A DNA stretch of 11,402 nucleotides, taken from NCBI GenBank assembly GCA_004325065.1, contig PITI01000508.1, positions 1 to 11,402 on the forward strand. The letters run 5' to 3'. Positions 1 to 8,400 of the stretch are shown here, piece after piece. Under the pieces are notes generated by a model, which was not told the DNA's origin, searched no databases, and saw only the letters and a program-made list of their open reading frames with translations. Both the position numbers and the translations under genes were made by a program. Numbering within the stretch: the stretch's first letter is position 1; the number at the start of each line of letters is the position of its first letter. Source of the DNA: Hamiltosporidium magnivora (taxonomy: Eukaryota > Microsporidia > Dubosqiidae).

Positions 1-2
1 GA

Positions 3-296
3 GGATCTAAAAATATTGAAAATCATTTTGGAATGCCAAAAGAGTTGCTAGATAGACTTGTTATAATTCCATTGCAAAAGAATACAACAGAAATCAATAA
101 GAAAATACTTCAGATTCGAATTAATGAAGAATGTATTAATGTATCTTCAGAAGCACTTACATTCCTATCTGATATTGCTGAATCGAAAGGATTAAGATAT
201 GTTTTATGTATTCTTCCAGTTTTAAAAGTTTTCAAAACTAAAATTGAAAGGAATCATGTTGAAGAAGTTACTTCACTTTTTATTGGTTTGAAATGA
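3..296 (+). CDS. RVB1: RuvB-like AAA+ ATPase (RVB1/Pontin-like), C-terminal part, 5' end outside window
   Basis: This is the last ~98 codons of a RuvB-like helicase, the AAA+ ATPase that with RVB2 forms the hexameric ring of INO80/SWR1-type remodellers and R2TP in the nucleus and cytoplasm. The frame is open from base 3. The ATG at 33 is an internal Met (FGMPKELLDR, matching the family's HGIPxDLLDR), so it is not the start. Visible landmarks are LLDR with the arginine finger, the RINEECINVSSEAL helical region, a sensor-2-like GLRY, and HVEEVTSLF near the end. That HVEE ending resembles RVB1 more than RVB2. The protein stops directly after IGLK, lacking the 15-20 residue tail of animal and yeast RVB1. 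An identical copy lies at the other end of the window in mirror orientation. The family call is firm; RVB1 over RVB2 is fairly likely. Confidence 0.8.
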   Translation, partial: GSKNIENHFGMPKELLDRLVIIPLQKNTTEINKKILQIRINEECINVSSEALTFLSDIAESKGLRYVLCILPVLKVFKTKIERNHVEEVTSLFIGLK

Positions 297-621
297 AATT
301 TTAGGTAAATTTTGTTGTTTTTTTTCAATCTTAAAATTTAAATTAAATATTTACATACCAAATATGTTAAATCAAATTTAGGCCAATCTTTTGTTTTTTT
401 AAATTTTAATTCGGGTCATTTGGTTTTTAAAATCGAGTATTATGGTTTTTTCTTAATATTTTACTAACATATTTAAATCTAAATAGCTGTTATAAATAGT
501 TTCGTCTCTTTTAACCTTAAAACAAATAGTTCTGGTTTATGTTTATCAGATCAGATTAAACAATCTTTTTTCGGTTTAATTTATTTTTATTTCCCATTTT
601 TTTTATCGTTTTTAAAATTTT

Positions 622-647
622 ATAGTTTCAATTTATTTTCAAACTAT
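622..647. repeat. Hairpin within the patch unique to the left arm
   Basis: ATAGTTT (622-628) is complementary to AAACTAT (641-647) around a 12-base loop. It falls almost exactly in the 24-base stretch (622-645) that is replaced by unrelated sequence in the right arm (10755-10779), so the hairpin is present in only one arm. Confidence 0.6.
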
Positions 648-689
648 TTAGAAAGTAGCAAAGAAATCGTTGTATTCGTTTTTAAGCAC

Positions 690-899
690 ATGGTAAGTTT
701 GGTAGCTTATGTTAAGTATAAATATACATTCTAAATATTCATTCTAAACATTCATATTTTACAGATAGTAATTTTTTTTGTAAATCAATTCAAATGCGTG
801 AAAATATATGTTATAAGCAATCTAAATAAATGGAAAATCTATGAATATTTAGATTCATACTTTATCAAATACAAAAATATGAGATATTTTTGTCAGTAA
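690..899 (+). other. Possible tiny spliced reading frame (ATG-GTAAGT...CAG), speculative
   Basis: An ATG (690-692) is followed at once by GTAAGT (693-698). 72 bases later TTTTACAG ends at 764, preceded by a CTAAAC that could serve as a branch site. Joining 692 to 765 would give a 45-codon frame ending in TAA at 897-899. Microsporidian introns are short and often sit right after the ATG of ribosomal protein genes, which is why this was noted. The predicted peptide is rich in Ile, Tyr, Lys and Phe and matches no ribosomal protein I know, and no CCC motif precedes the ATG. The ATG and splice-like sites are in both arms, but the downstream frame leaves the repeat at 809 and differs thereafter. 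This is probably chance. Confidence 0.12.
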
Positions 900-1437
900 T
901 AAGTATGAAAAAATATATGCTTAACTAAAAAACATGAAAATAGTTTCAAAAAAAACAAGAGGCACTAAAATTCTAAATTTCAAGATATTAATAACAGTAA
1001 TTTCAAATTTTTTTGTAGTAAACAATGAGTATAATGTTGTATATACACATTTATTTGGTAGACTATTATAATCTGTAGGATAAATTTGTATTTTAACCTT
1101 TTATATGTCAAAATAGATCCCAACACCTTAAAAAAATTAAATATTTTACGTCATAGATCAGTAAATGATATATCTTTTATCTTTTAAATATCCCATCAAT
1201 AGCTATCCATTTAGCTGGAAAAAAAGCGCTAGTGTGAATTATAAATTAAAGAGTTTTTCAATAGAAAATTTTTCGGAATAGCTTCCTGTAACTAGGTCTA
1301 CAATCCATGACATTTTACAGAAGTATATAAATAATAGGGATTCGAATCGTAACATGGACCTAGACGACCTCCGTTTATATAAATCATTATGGCCAATAGA
1401 ATTGCGATTTTTTTGAATAACTCGCTTTTCCCTACAA
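810..1437. other. AT-rich spacer, no gene seen
   Basis: This stretch lies between the left repeat arm and the Tc1-like remnant. It has long A and T runs, no convincing reading frame, and one marked palindrome (854-909, listed separately). A 69-codon minus-strand frame at 1239-1448 overlaps the start of the Tc1-like transposase and resembles no family I know. The 5' terminal repeat of the Tc1 element should lie here, but I could not find a partner for the sequence after 3459. Confidence 0.6.
854..909. repeat. 56-base two-stem palindrome
   Basis: The outer stem pairs TTCATACTT (854-862) with AAGTATGAA (901-909). The inner stem pairs ACAAAAATAT (871-880) with ATATTTTTGT (884-893) around a GAG loop. 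An 8/7-base internal bulge separates the stems. Both stems are perfect, 19 pairs in all. It lies 45 bases inside the left arm's inner boundary and has no counterpart in the right half. It could be a relic of a small inverted-repeat element or a cruciform-prone breakpoint. Confidence 0.7.
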
Positions 1438-1959
1438 ATGGAACACAATCCAAGAATAGATCATAGCTTACCATATTACAAGCGTTCCAAAGAAAAATTG
1501 CTTTTGATTGGTTAGGTTGTCAGCAAACGTAAAATTTCTTGTACGAATGCTAAATAGTGCACTTACTAGAAATCGAATCTGACCTTCGGAAATGAATTCG
1601 GATATCCTGAACACTAGACTATTGGCGCAGAATTTTCGATTTTTATAGAAAAAATCCTAAAATTATTCTCTCGTAAATCACTATAAAATTTGATGTGTTA
1701 TGAAATTGGTATAGTAATTTGCACATATAAGAAATCAATCAAATAAGTATAGAATCTATGTCTGTTCGTCTACTCAAAAATTCTTTTACCAACAAAAACA
1801 ATAGTTTCTAGATTTGAAATTGCAAAATTATATTTATTAATTTCAGATAAAGATAAGAAACGTATATTATTTAGTGATGAATGCAAGTGTAGCTTGTTTT
1901 TAAAGGTGGTAATGTTTATGTATGTGAGGAGCAGGGTGGAACTCCTAAATTTTTAATAT

Positions 1960-1968
1960 ATGGCATCA
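1960..1968. repeat. Target-site duplication, left copy (Merlin)
   Basis: ATGGCATCA directly precedes the Merlin left end and is repeated exactly at 2990-2998 after its right end. Nine bases fits the 8-9 bp duplications known for Merlin elements. It lies in the Tc1-like transposase where that protein would read roughly YG-ASG. Confidence 0.9.
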
Positions 1969-2989
1969 GGACCAGACCCCCTTTATCGTACTAAATTTGC
2001 TTTGCAATCAAAAATTAAAAAAAAATTACGCTTAAATCTATATTAATTGTTTTACAATCATAACTTATTAACATTTTCTAAAGTTAACAATAAATTAATA
2101 AAATTAAGAAATTGATTTTTAAAAAGCGTTTTTAAGAACTGAACAGCCTTGAAATTACGCCTAATAGTCTATTTTCTCTTTTTACAACAGCAAATAATAA
2201 AGGTAACCAAATTTTTTCTTTGAATTACTATAGATTTAGAATAAACTTCTTGAGTTGAGATCAATTCCCATTAATCGTGTTGGTATGAACACCGGTGATT
2301 CAATCAATAAATCTGCGCGAGTGATTAACTGTTTTGTGATCAAAATATTTTTTCAAACCCCCATAATCTTTTCAACACTTTGTATAGATTATACTACTTG
2401 GCTCTAAAAGTTTTAATATTATACAGGTAAGTGTTTCTTTAGTTCTATCAGAGATAGGTATCAACATTGTTTTACGAGTTGTTGTTCTTTCAAGCAAACC
2501 TAAACTTATTGTATTTTCGTTTACCAAATTTGGGCTTTTCAACTTCTACAATGATTTTATTGCCTCAAATATATTCCTTGGTTGCAATAAAATTACTCTT
2601 GGCTTTATCTTTCATTTTTTCAACTAATGCCTTTAATACCTTTTTAGAATATATCGATCAGAAGATATTGTTTTCATTTGTGTGTCATTAAGTAAACCAC
2701 AAAGTGGTTATAAAAAATCTTAAGACTTTTTTTTATAGTTGTCAAGCAAGGTTTCTTTAAAACCAGAAGCTTTCTTTTACATGAGACCATGTACAAATTA
2801 AGAAGAATGATGATTCTGACACGAACCTTGTTAAAGAAGTATAAGCACTACATTTTGTCGCCAAAAGAGTTAATATATGCAGTTTAGTCAATCACTAAAT
2901 TTGTTGAAATCAAAACTCATTTAAAAAGGTAATTTTTTCAAATTTTTGTTTTTAAAACGAATTTAGTACGGTAAAGGTACCTTTCACCC
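1969..2989 (-). mobile_element. Merlin (IS1016-type) DNA transposon, decayed, 1021 bp
   Basis: A complete but dead element flanked by the perfect 9-bp duplication ATGGCATCA. The ends are imperfect inverted repeats: after a variable outer dozen bases beginning GG, the left reads CCTTTATCGTACTAAATTTG and the right, reversed, CCTTTACCGTACTAAATTCG. Weaker similarity runs about 40 bases further in. The interior is one minus-strand transposase remnant. It is nested in, and therefore younger than, the Tc1-like element. The drift between its two ends, together with its stops, shows that it is also old. Confidence 0.88.
2132..2920 (-). pseudogene. Merlin transposase pseudogene
   Basis: The span from ATG (2920-2918) to TAA (2134-2132) covers about 262 codons, the usual length for this family. 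Readable motifs in order are KTISSDRYILKR in the N-terminal half; KIIVEV followed by KPKFGKRKYNKF, where the family has IVEVDESKFGKRKYN; IPISDRTKETL; IIYTKC; HKTVNHSRRFID; and ITGVHTNTI. All three catalytic acids are lost: the first Asp is Glu (2538-2540), the second is Lys (2378-2380), and the third Glu is Asn (2270-2272), 35 codons after the second. Trp codons after the second and third sites are stops, and there are other stops and frame changes. The family call is strong because many block motifs occur in the right order. Confidence 0.88.
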
Positions 2990-2998
2990 ATGGCATCA
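2990..2998. repeat. Target-site duplication, right copy (Merlin)
   Basis: ATGGCATCA follows the Merlin right end (…TTTCACCC) and exactly matches 1960-1968. Removing 1969-2998 restores the continuity of the Tc1-like reading, which supports these boundaries. Confidence 0.9.
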
Positions 2999-3459
2999 AT
3001 AGTTAAACAAAATGACTCAAGTATCATATTAAGGAAGTATTTTCTAACAAGTTTTAAGCAATTTTAAATTTATTGATACCACTAAAAACCGATTTCAAAA
3101 TGTATGTATTCTTGCAAAAATTTAAAATTATCTGCTAAAAATTTGAGTTTAGACAATTATATTTTAAAGAAGATGACCATCCTAAACATACATCAAAGGT
3201 GGTTCTCTAATATTTTGAAAGAAATTTAGTTGAAATACTCTCTTAATCATCCCAATCACCTGATTTAAACCCGATATAACATCGTTGGCTTTCCATGAAA
3301 AATCAGTTGTATGGTTTTATTTTTTAAAATAAGAATGAGGCCAAGAAAAAATTGAACAAAAAATGGAAGAAATTCTTAATGATTTCTGCGAAACTAGTAT
3401 GTGTAAAAGAAACTGTGTTAATTGTTTTAGGTATTCATAGCAGGTATACTAAATTTTAG

Positions 3460-3687
3460 ATTGAAGTGTCCGATTTTTTTTGCCCATACTTTTCTAAATT
3501 CAATCCATTATTTTCTATCGATAATAATGTATAAGATACTTGTGCTATATGCCTAAAATATACACTTCTTATACTCGATATACTACTTTAAATTACGTCG
3601 TTCTAAGATAAATAATTTTATAAAAACATAGATGTCCGGATATTTAAACATTGAACATTACAACACAGATTTGCAATCTAAGGGTTT
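3460..3687. other. Tc1 3' flank and short spacer
   Basis: Just after the Tc1-like stop lies AGTGTCCGATTTTTTTTGCC followed by CATAC (from about 3465). This resembles the terminal inverted repeat of Tc1-like elements, which often carry AGTGTCCGAA...GCCATAC at their ends. The matching left terminus was not found. The rest is AT-rich with no gene before the stop of the next pseudogene at 3688. Confidence 0.4.
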
Positions 3688-5435
3688 TTATTTATTAATG
3701 CAGTTATTTTTCTGGTTGAATTGCGACTAGCGCAGCTTTTTATCTTTACGGTACTTGTATTTGTTCGATATGCATCCAATTTAGTAGCCAAATCGACTAT
3801 AAGTTGGTCAGCCAGTCTTCAATGCCATTTTAGCAGATTCTTTATGCTGATATCTTAGCTTAGGATTTTTTTATGAGAAACAATCTTTTCCTGCATATTG
3901 CAAATTTCGTTTACATTGATCCAAAACATCATTTTTTCTGTCAAATTTAAAAAGATATGCACCTTTCTCTTCAAAAAAAACCGATATTATTTCTTCCATC
4001 GGTACAACCTTCATCGACTTTTGGGGGTCAAAATCTTACTGTGCCACCTTTCTTGACGGCTAATTATTTTGAATCGGATATTCGCAACATTTTTAAAGCT
4101 AGTGTTTTAAATCACTTACTGAAATCTCCCTAATTTTTAATATGCAGGATTTTCTTTTTTTTTAATCTTCGTCTTCTAAGAAGTCATCATAACCTTAATT
4201 CACACTGCGTTGGCGACCAGAAGCTCAAATACCAGATCATTTTAAGGCATTTAATTTTTTTTGTTATAATAGAAATCAGAACTTGGTTTGATAACAAAAG
4301 ACAATATTGAACATAAAAACCAAATGAAGATACATCCTCCTCATTATGATGAGATGTTTTTAAGCTTACTAGTTCTTTTTGAAGTAAATCTTCTTGACAG
4401 ATTGTAAATCGGTTTAATCTTTAAATATTACCTCTAAAGCCTCTTCAAATTTATATTAGTCAGAAATTTTTTAGGTAAAAAAATCTTTTAGGCATACTTT
4501 AACCTTTGCTCAAATCATTTCTTCACACGGAATACAGTTTAAGAACCTTTAAGGGTTTTTGTTTTCCATACTTCAAACAAAATGTTACTCTTGATGTTCT
4601 TTTTCGGTTGAAATTTCTTCAAACAAAGAACAAAGCATATTTTCAACATCTAAATTCATAACCTCTGCATAAACCGGACTTTGAGAGTTCCTGGGTTTTC
4701 CATGTACCATTTTTAATTCCAGCCAAACATTTAATTCTACTTTTAGCATATTATATATAATCTTCACTTCTCAGAATAGTAGACGCACCGAAAATGATAA
4801 AATATTTAATAATAAGATGGTACTTCTTCTGGCTTTCGATTTTTAAGAAGTTGAAGATGAATATATTTAGTGTCACGATGTTGATGTACCAATATACGTT
4901 TACATTCCTTATAGACTATGACTGCATCTATAAATTCGACTTTATAATTTTGAGTTCATGTTTTTACTTTATATCGGTCTCGCCGCCAATTTTTTTTGGA
5001 TAAACTATGTTTTTTGACTTTATATATAAGTTTAGAAATTCTACTATTATTTCTCTTATGATGTTTTTATATTTTGAAATCATTTCCTTTTCCAATGTTT
5101 CGATTACCATGTCCAATTTCAACATGGAAATCATGTAAAAATTAGAATATTTCTTCCCGATGTGACTCAAACTCAATCTGCTTCTTTCTTTCCTCGATAG
5201 TAGGGCTATCCCAACTAAGATCTGCGAACAGATTTTATTCAACCCGCCACACTTTTTTTGGTTGACTAGATTTTGTTTTAGTCAGAGAAATAAACATTTA
5301 TTTAATAAATTTCTGGGATAAAATGTTTTTCAGAGATTTTATACATTTCCTTCGCATCCTAACCATCATTTGTTCTTCTTCTGAATCCGTTTTTTCATTT
5401 GTGTTTATCCTCGGTTCTTTCACTGCGGCCGCACA
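3688..5435 (-). pseudogene. Integrase-type (rve) protein pseudogene with HHCC-like head and Cys-rich tail (KRBA2/SCAND3-like or Ginger-like)
   Basis: Minus-strand remains of a ~580-codon integrase-only protein, read across several frames. An acidic stretch (DSEEEQMM, about 5380) opens it. LHDFHVEIGHGNRN then KYKNIIREIIVEF (about 5120-5030) match the zinc-binding H2C2 integrase head, but the expected CxxC reads YIKS. The catalytic core shows FID (Asp, 4926-4928), KRILVHQ, TKYIHL, GASTILRSED (Asp now Glu, 4763-4765), then MVHGKPRNSQS and LDVENML, as in the VHGKPRHPQSQGSVER block. ALKMLRISDSK and a PPKVDEGCTDGRN stretch follow. The tail (SNKYKYRKDKKL...NNCINK, stop 3690-3688) is a Cys-rich motif in which several Cys became Tyr. 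No reverse transcriptase or RNase H precedes it, so a Ginger-type or domesticated-integrase relative fits better than a full gypsy element. Subfamily uncertain. Confidence 0.72.
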
Positions 5436-5507
5436 ATTAAAAATAAGGGAGAGGTATAAGATTTGTATTTACATGTGTAACACAATCTTCTTCGTTCTTC
5501 GCTTCTT

Positions 5508-6677
5508 TTAGAGGGATGTTGGTTGAATATGCATTTCAGCTTCTAAATAACTCTTAATGGCGCTCTCTAACGGCTCTCTTCGGATTTCGGTCCTGAATTA
5601 AGCCCTCTTCGTTGATCAAAGGAAATGTTTTCTACTGCTTTCTTGAGAACTATGTATTTTATATATGCCTCTACATTCTTGGGTATCTATAATCTTTTAA
5701 GATAATCTTATTGTATTTTGTCACAATACCGTCTCAGGTCGCCATAGAAGAGATTATCAAAACACTACACTATTAATAAATCCAACTCATTTGCTAATAG
5801 GTCATACTTTCTAAGTTTTTTTTTCTTCAACTGTTTGAGTTAATTCAGGAAGAAATTCCTACTTCAATGAGTGTTATCTTGTTTTTTCTATTGTCTAAAA
5901 TGCAAATCTTGTGTCTTTAGAACCGAATCTTGACATCGGTTTTTATCCTGGTGTCTACTCTTATCTCTGCATACTCATTATCAAAAATTTCTTGAATTAA
6001 ATGACACCTAATTCGTTTTGAAGACTTGAATTTATATATATTTAGTAGGAGTAAGTGTATGCATCTTCCCACTTCATTATGTCGTTTGGTATAGTCATGA
6101 CCGAGCATTTTCTCACATCGAGTTGTTAAATGATCTCCTATTATTCTAGATTAATTGCAGTGTTGACCTACATTTTCTAATTCTCTGAATACATTTGTAT
6201 GTTGGTTATAACAGAACACTGTTTCATCATAGGACCCAATGTTACTTTTCTTTGGCCATCCAGAAGTGTCACCAACACTTAGAATCTCATTTTTTCTTGA
6301 ATTATATAACTTTGAATGGAGTTTTCGTTTTTCTATTTCGTTATATGATTTTTAGAGCCAAGCCTCTTCTGATTTTTTCTTTGATACTTCTTCTTCCAAT
6401 CCGTATTTTATTTAAAAAAAACCAATTCAAGGCAAAGTGAGTTTTGTTATTGTTCTTAATCTTTAGAATTGCTGCTATTATGGCCGATGTATCTGAATAT
6501 TTTTCCAAGAGGAACTCAAGAGTTGGAAAAGTATATGTTTCCTTTTGAATTCAACACATGTAAACCCCTTCGAAATTCTTTACTTCTAGGGCTTAGATGT
6601 ATTGGGTTCTTTATTAACACCCTACGTGTTGCATCATCGATTTTTGAGAAGTCAGCTGGTTCTATTCGAAGTATATA
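5508..6677 (-). pseudogene. R4/Dong-like non-LTR retrotransposon, 3' part (CCHC and restriction-like endonuclease), 5' truncated
   Basis: Minus-strand C-terminal third of a site-specific-type LINE protein, read in several frames. It begins abruptly at about 6677 with RIEPADFSKIDDATRRVL, the segment after the reverse transcriptase; AT-rich spacer lies upstream and no YADD-type RT core is present. YNEIEKRKLHSKLYNSRKNE and then QHC...DHLTTRC, HDYTKRHNEV (about 6140-6080) form the Cys/His knuckle, with the first Cys lost. EIRVDTRIKTDVKI, ITLIEVG (about 5865), KYDLLANEL and WDGIVTKY follow as the restriction-like endonuclease, whose expected PD pair reads HK. KNVEAYIKYIVLKKAVE and SYLEAEMHIQPTSL lead to TAA 5510-5508. 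Truncation at the 5' end is usual for LINEs. Stops and frameshifts show it is dead. R4/Dong is my best clade; R2-like relatives remain possible. Confidence 0.75.
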
Positions 6678-7742
6678 ATTTTGTTTAAATATTATTTTTT
6701 TTAATTTATATTCAAAAGTATTTTAAGATACATTTTTGAAACGTCTGAATGAAAAAATCGATATTTCATTTTAAACTATTGATGAAATATTTATAAAATA
6801 ATTTTAACTACGTTGATATGAAAAGCTAATTGGTTTTTTGCTTGATACTTTTTAAAAGAGTCAATTTACCTTCGGGCTATAAATTTTGGAAACTTTGCTC
6901 ATACGAACAATTAACTTTTTGTTTACTAGAAGTTATCATTTCAAACCTACGTAAAAGCTGATAATTCTTGGAGTTTTATACCCGGTTACTTTATTCAAAT
7001 GCTTTAACTTTTTTTTATAACTTTTTATGGTTGTTTTACAAGGATTTGTATATTCTGAATCTTGAATAGGCACGATTTATTTAGCTTTTCGTCGAAACGA
7101 TGCTTAATATGATGAATAAGAGTTCAAGAATTTATTTTTTTGAAAACAATTAGCACTGAAAAACAAGAAACAGAAAATAATCTTTAAATCCTATAAGTAC
7201 AAGATTTTAAGAGCAGAAGGCTAAAATTATGTTTGATTGACTGCGATAACACACATGAAGTATATTGCTAAATTGCTATCATTTATTAAAATAACTAGAA
7301 AATGTAGTAGTATTTAGAGAATTCCGGCAGTGCAATAAATTAATATTTATTCTAGTAAATTTCTTAAGTTTCTGATTTATCCGGATTATGAATAATTTCC
7401 AATTATTTAAAATGCCTGTATTATTATATTCCTATTTGAAAACCTTTGCTATGGATATATCTTAAAGAAACAAAACATCTATTAATAAAATTTTACTTTT
7501 TGTCTTCAAGTTCAGATATATATGATATTTTTAATAATTTTTTGCAAATTGTTACATAATAATATCAATTAGTATTAAGCAAGATAATTTGGTCGAAAAA
7601 GGTTATTACTTATTCAAAATTTTTAAAAACGTTCATTTCATAAATTTGTGAATTTTAGTACCAAAATTCTACACTTTATTGAATTGGGAAAGGGATAACT
7701 TTACAAAAATATTAATACTTGAAATCTATTAATTTAATTCAT
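6678..7742. other. AT-rich spacer, nothing recognised
   Basis: About 1.06 kb lie between the LINE truncation point and the stop of the membrane-protein gene. All six frames are broken by frequent stops, and no protein motif, tRNA shape or long repeat stands out. The part nearest 7742 is downstream of the 217-residue gene and would hold its 3' untranslated end. I found no clear AATAAA close behind its stop on the minus strand. Confidence 0.6.
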
Positions 7743-8396
7743 CTAGTTCTTATAAATATCTTTAATGGATATAAACATAAAAGATATTGCATTTACAATG
7801 GTAAAAATTGTTATAAATATTGAAGATAGTAATATATCAAAAGTACGGCCTTTTTTGAATAAAAACAATATATTCATCAGAAAAAGAATACAAAACAATA
7901 CTATATAAACAATAGAAAAGTAAAAAGATTTAAACACCAAATGACTATTAACAAAATATAAGGCCAAAAGGGCATACATAAAAACAAAAAATACTATATA
8001 TGAGGAACTTAAATTATGGATCAATTTCAGGCAACTATTTCTTTCGGTAAACCTGGTTACAATATTAGCAGTTGGAATTACATTCGGTTGACTGTCTTGA
8101 TACATTCTATTCAACTTATCTATATTCGTTATTTCATTTAATGAAATTTCTTGATATATTGTATTCGACGGCTCAACATTGGTTATTTCGTTGGATTGGT
8201 TCTCTTGGTGTATTGTACTTAATTGATCGCTAGTCGTGGTTTCATTTAATATTTCGTTTGGTTTACATTCAACCATAAGTATTGTCTCTTGTATAGAAGT
8301 ATTTTTAGGCTTTTTTCTGCGTATAACTTTTGCATATAAATCTTCAATGTTTTTATCGTTTGTGTTTTCTTCGGATATATTTTTTGAAGATATCAT
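7743..8396 (-). CDS. Putative three-pass membrane protein with degenerate ~18-residue repeats, unknown function
   Basis: A 217-residue frame with no interruption, the only intact-looking gene wholly inside the window. Residues 1-120 are hydrophilic, with a DLYAKVIRRKKPK basic patch (about 19-31). Degenerate repeats then begin NEIL (47), NEITN (69), NEITN (87) and NVIP (105), the middle two 18 residues long and ending in IYQEISL or MYQDSQP. Residues 132-150, 158-180 and 187-210 are strongly hydrophobic and Phe/Ile-rich, so three membrane spans are likely; there is no N-terminal signal peptide. The ATG is well placed, with CCC seven to five bases before it as in many microsporidian genes. I do not recognise the family. 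It stands alone, flanked by spacers and dead transposons on one side. It may be a lineage-specific surface or organelle membrane protein; that is inference. Confidence 0.75.
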   Translation of the reverse strand: MISSKNISEENTNDKNIEDLYAKVIRRKKPKNTSIQETILMVECKPNEILNETTTSDQLSTIHQENQSNEITNVEPSNTIYQEISLNEITNIDKLNRMYQDSQPNVIPTANIVTRFTERNSCLKLIHNLSSSYIVFFVFMYALLALYFVNSHLVFKSFYFSIVYIVLFCILFLMNILFLFKKGRTFDILLSSIFITIFTIVNAISFMFISIKDIYKN

Positions 8397-8400
8397 AAAA

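Larger units (their letters stand above)
1..809 (+). repeat. Left arm of long inverted repeat
   Basis: The first 809 bases return as the reverse complement at the right end of the window (10591-11402). The match is base-perfect from the window edge through the RVB1 coding end to about 596. A T-run is then 8 long here against 10 in the other arm, a 24-base patch (622-645) is wholly different, and single differences lie at 668 and 688. Identity ends sharply after 809, inside an A/T run. The arm holds the RVB1 3' end, about 390 bases of AT-rich sequence, and a tandem pair of 13-bp units (728-740 and 741-753, ATTCTAAAyATTC). The true arm probably continues outside the window, because the RVB1 frame is open at the edge. 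Confidence 0.95.
1438..3459 (+). pseudogene. Tc1-like (DD34E) transposase pseudogene, split by a Merlin insertion
   Basis: The plus-strand remains of a Tc1/mariner transposase, once about 330 codons without the insert, which is the family's usual size. The likely start is ATG 1438, followed by a KRSKEKLLL...SKRKIS stretch like the N-terminal helix-turn-helix of Tc1 proteins. RFEIAKL leads to RILFSDECKCSL with the first catalytic Asp at 1876-1878. A frameshift then gives GGNVYVCEEQGG. The gene is broken at 1969-2998 by the Merlin element and its target duplication. After that come DDHPKHTS (second Asp 3172-3174) and SQSPDLNPI, where the third catalytic Glu has become TAA (3277-3279). Exactly 34 codons separate the last two sites. 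The end reads GIHSRYTKF and TAG, matching the family's GGHTKY end. Several stops and frameshifts rule out function. Confidence 0.88.

Noticed and set aside
33..296. ATG at 33 (and 11370) as the start of a complete 87-residue gene
   Set aside because: The same frame is open upstream to the window edge and the upstream codons fit the RuvB-like family, so this Met is internal to a longer gene.
1336..1349. GGATTCGAATC, like a tRNA T-loop
   Set aside because: The flanks do not pair into a T-stem and no acceptor or anticodon arm can be drawn around it.
1239..1448. 69-codon minus-strand frame
   Set aside because: It overlaps the start of the Tc1-like transposase on the other strand, has no recognisable motif, and is most likely a chance frame.
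2467..2691. 74-codon plus-strand frame, hydrophobic
   Set aside because: It is the antisense of the Merlin transposase remnant, whose motifs read clearly on the minus strand.
4794..5003. 69-codon plus-strand frame
   Set aside because: It is the antisense of the integrase catalytic core; the hydrophobic look is a by-product of Lys/Glu-rich codons on the other strand.
5323..5511. 62-codon plus-strand frame
   Set aside because: It is opposite the acidic start of the integrase pseudogene and resembles no family.
6195..6678. Two plus-strand frames of 81 and 69 codons
   Set aside because: Both are antisense to the R4-like LINE remnant, which has family motifs in order on the minus strand.
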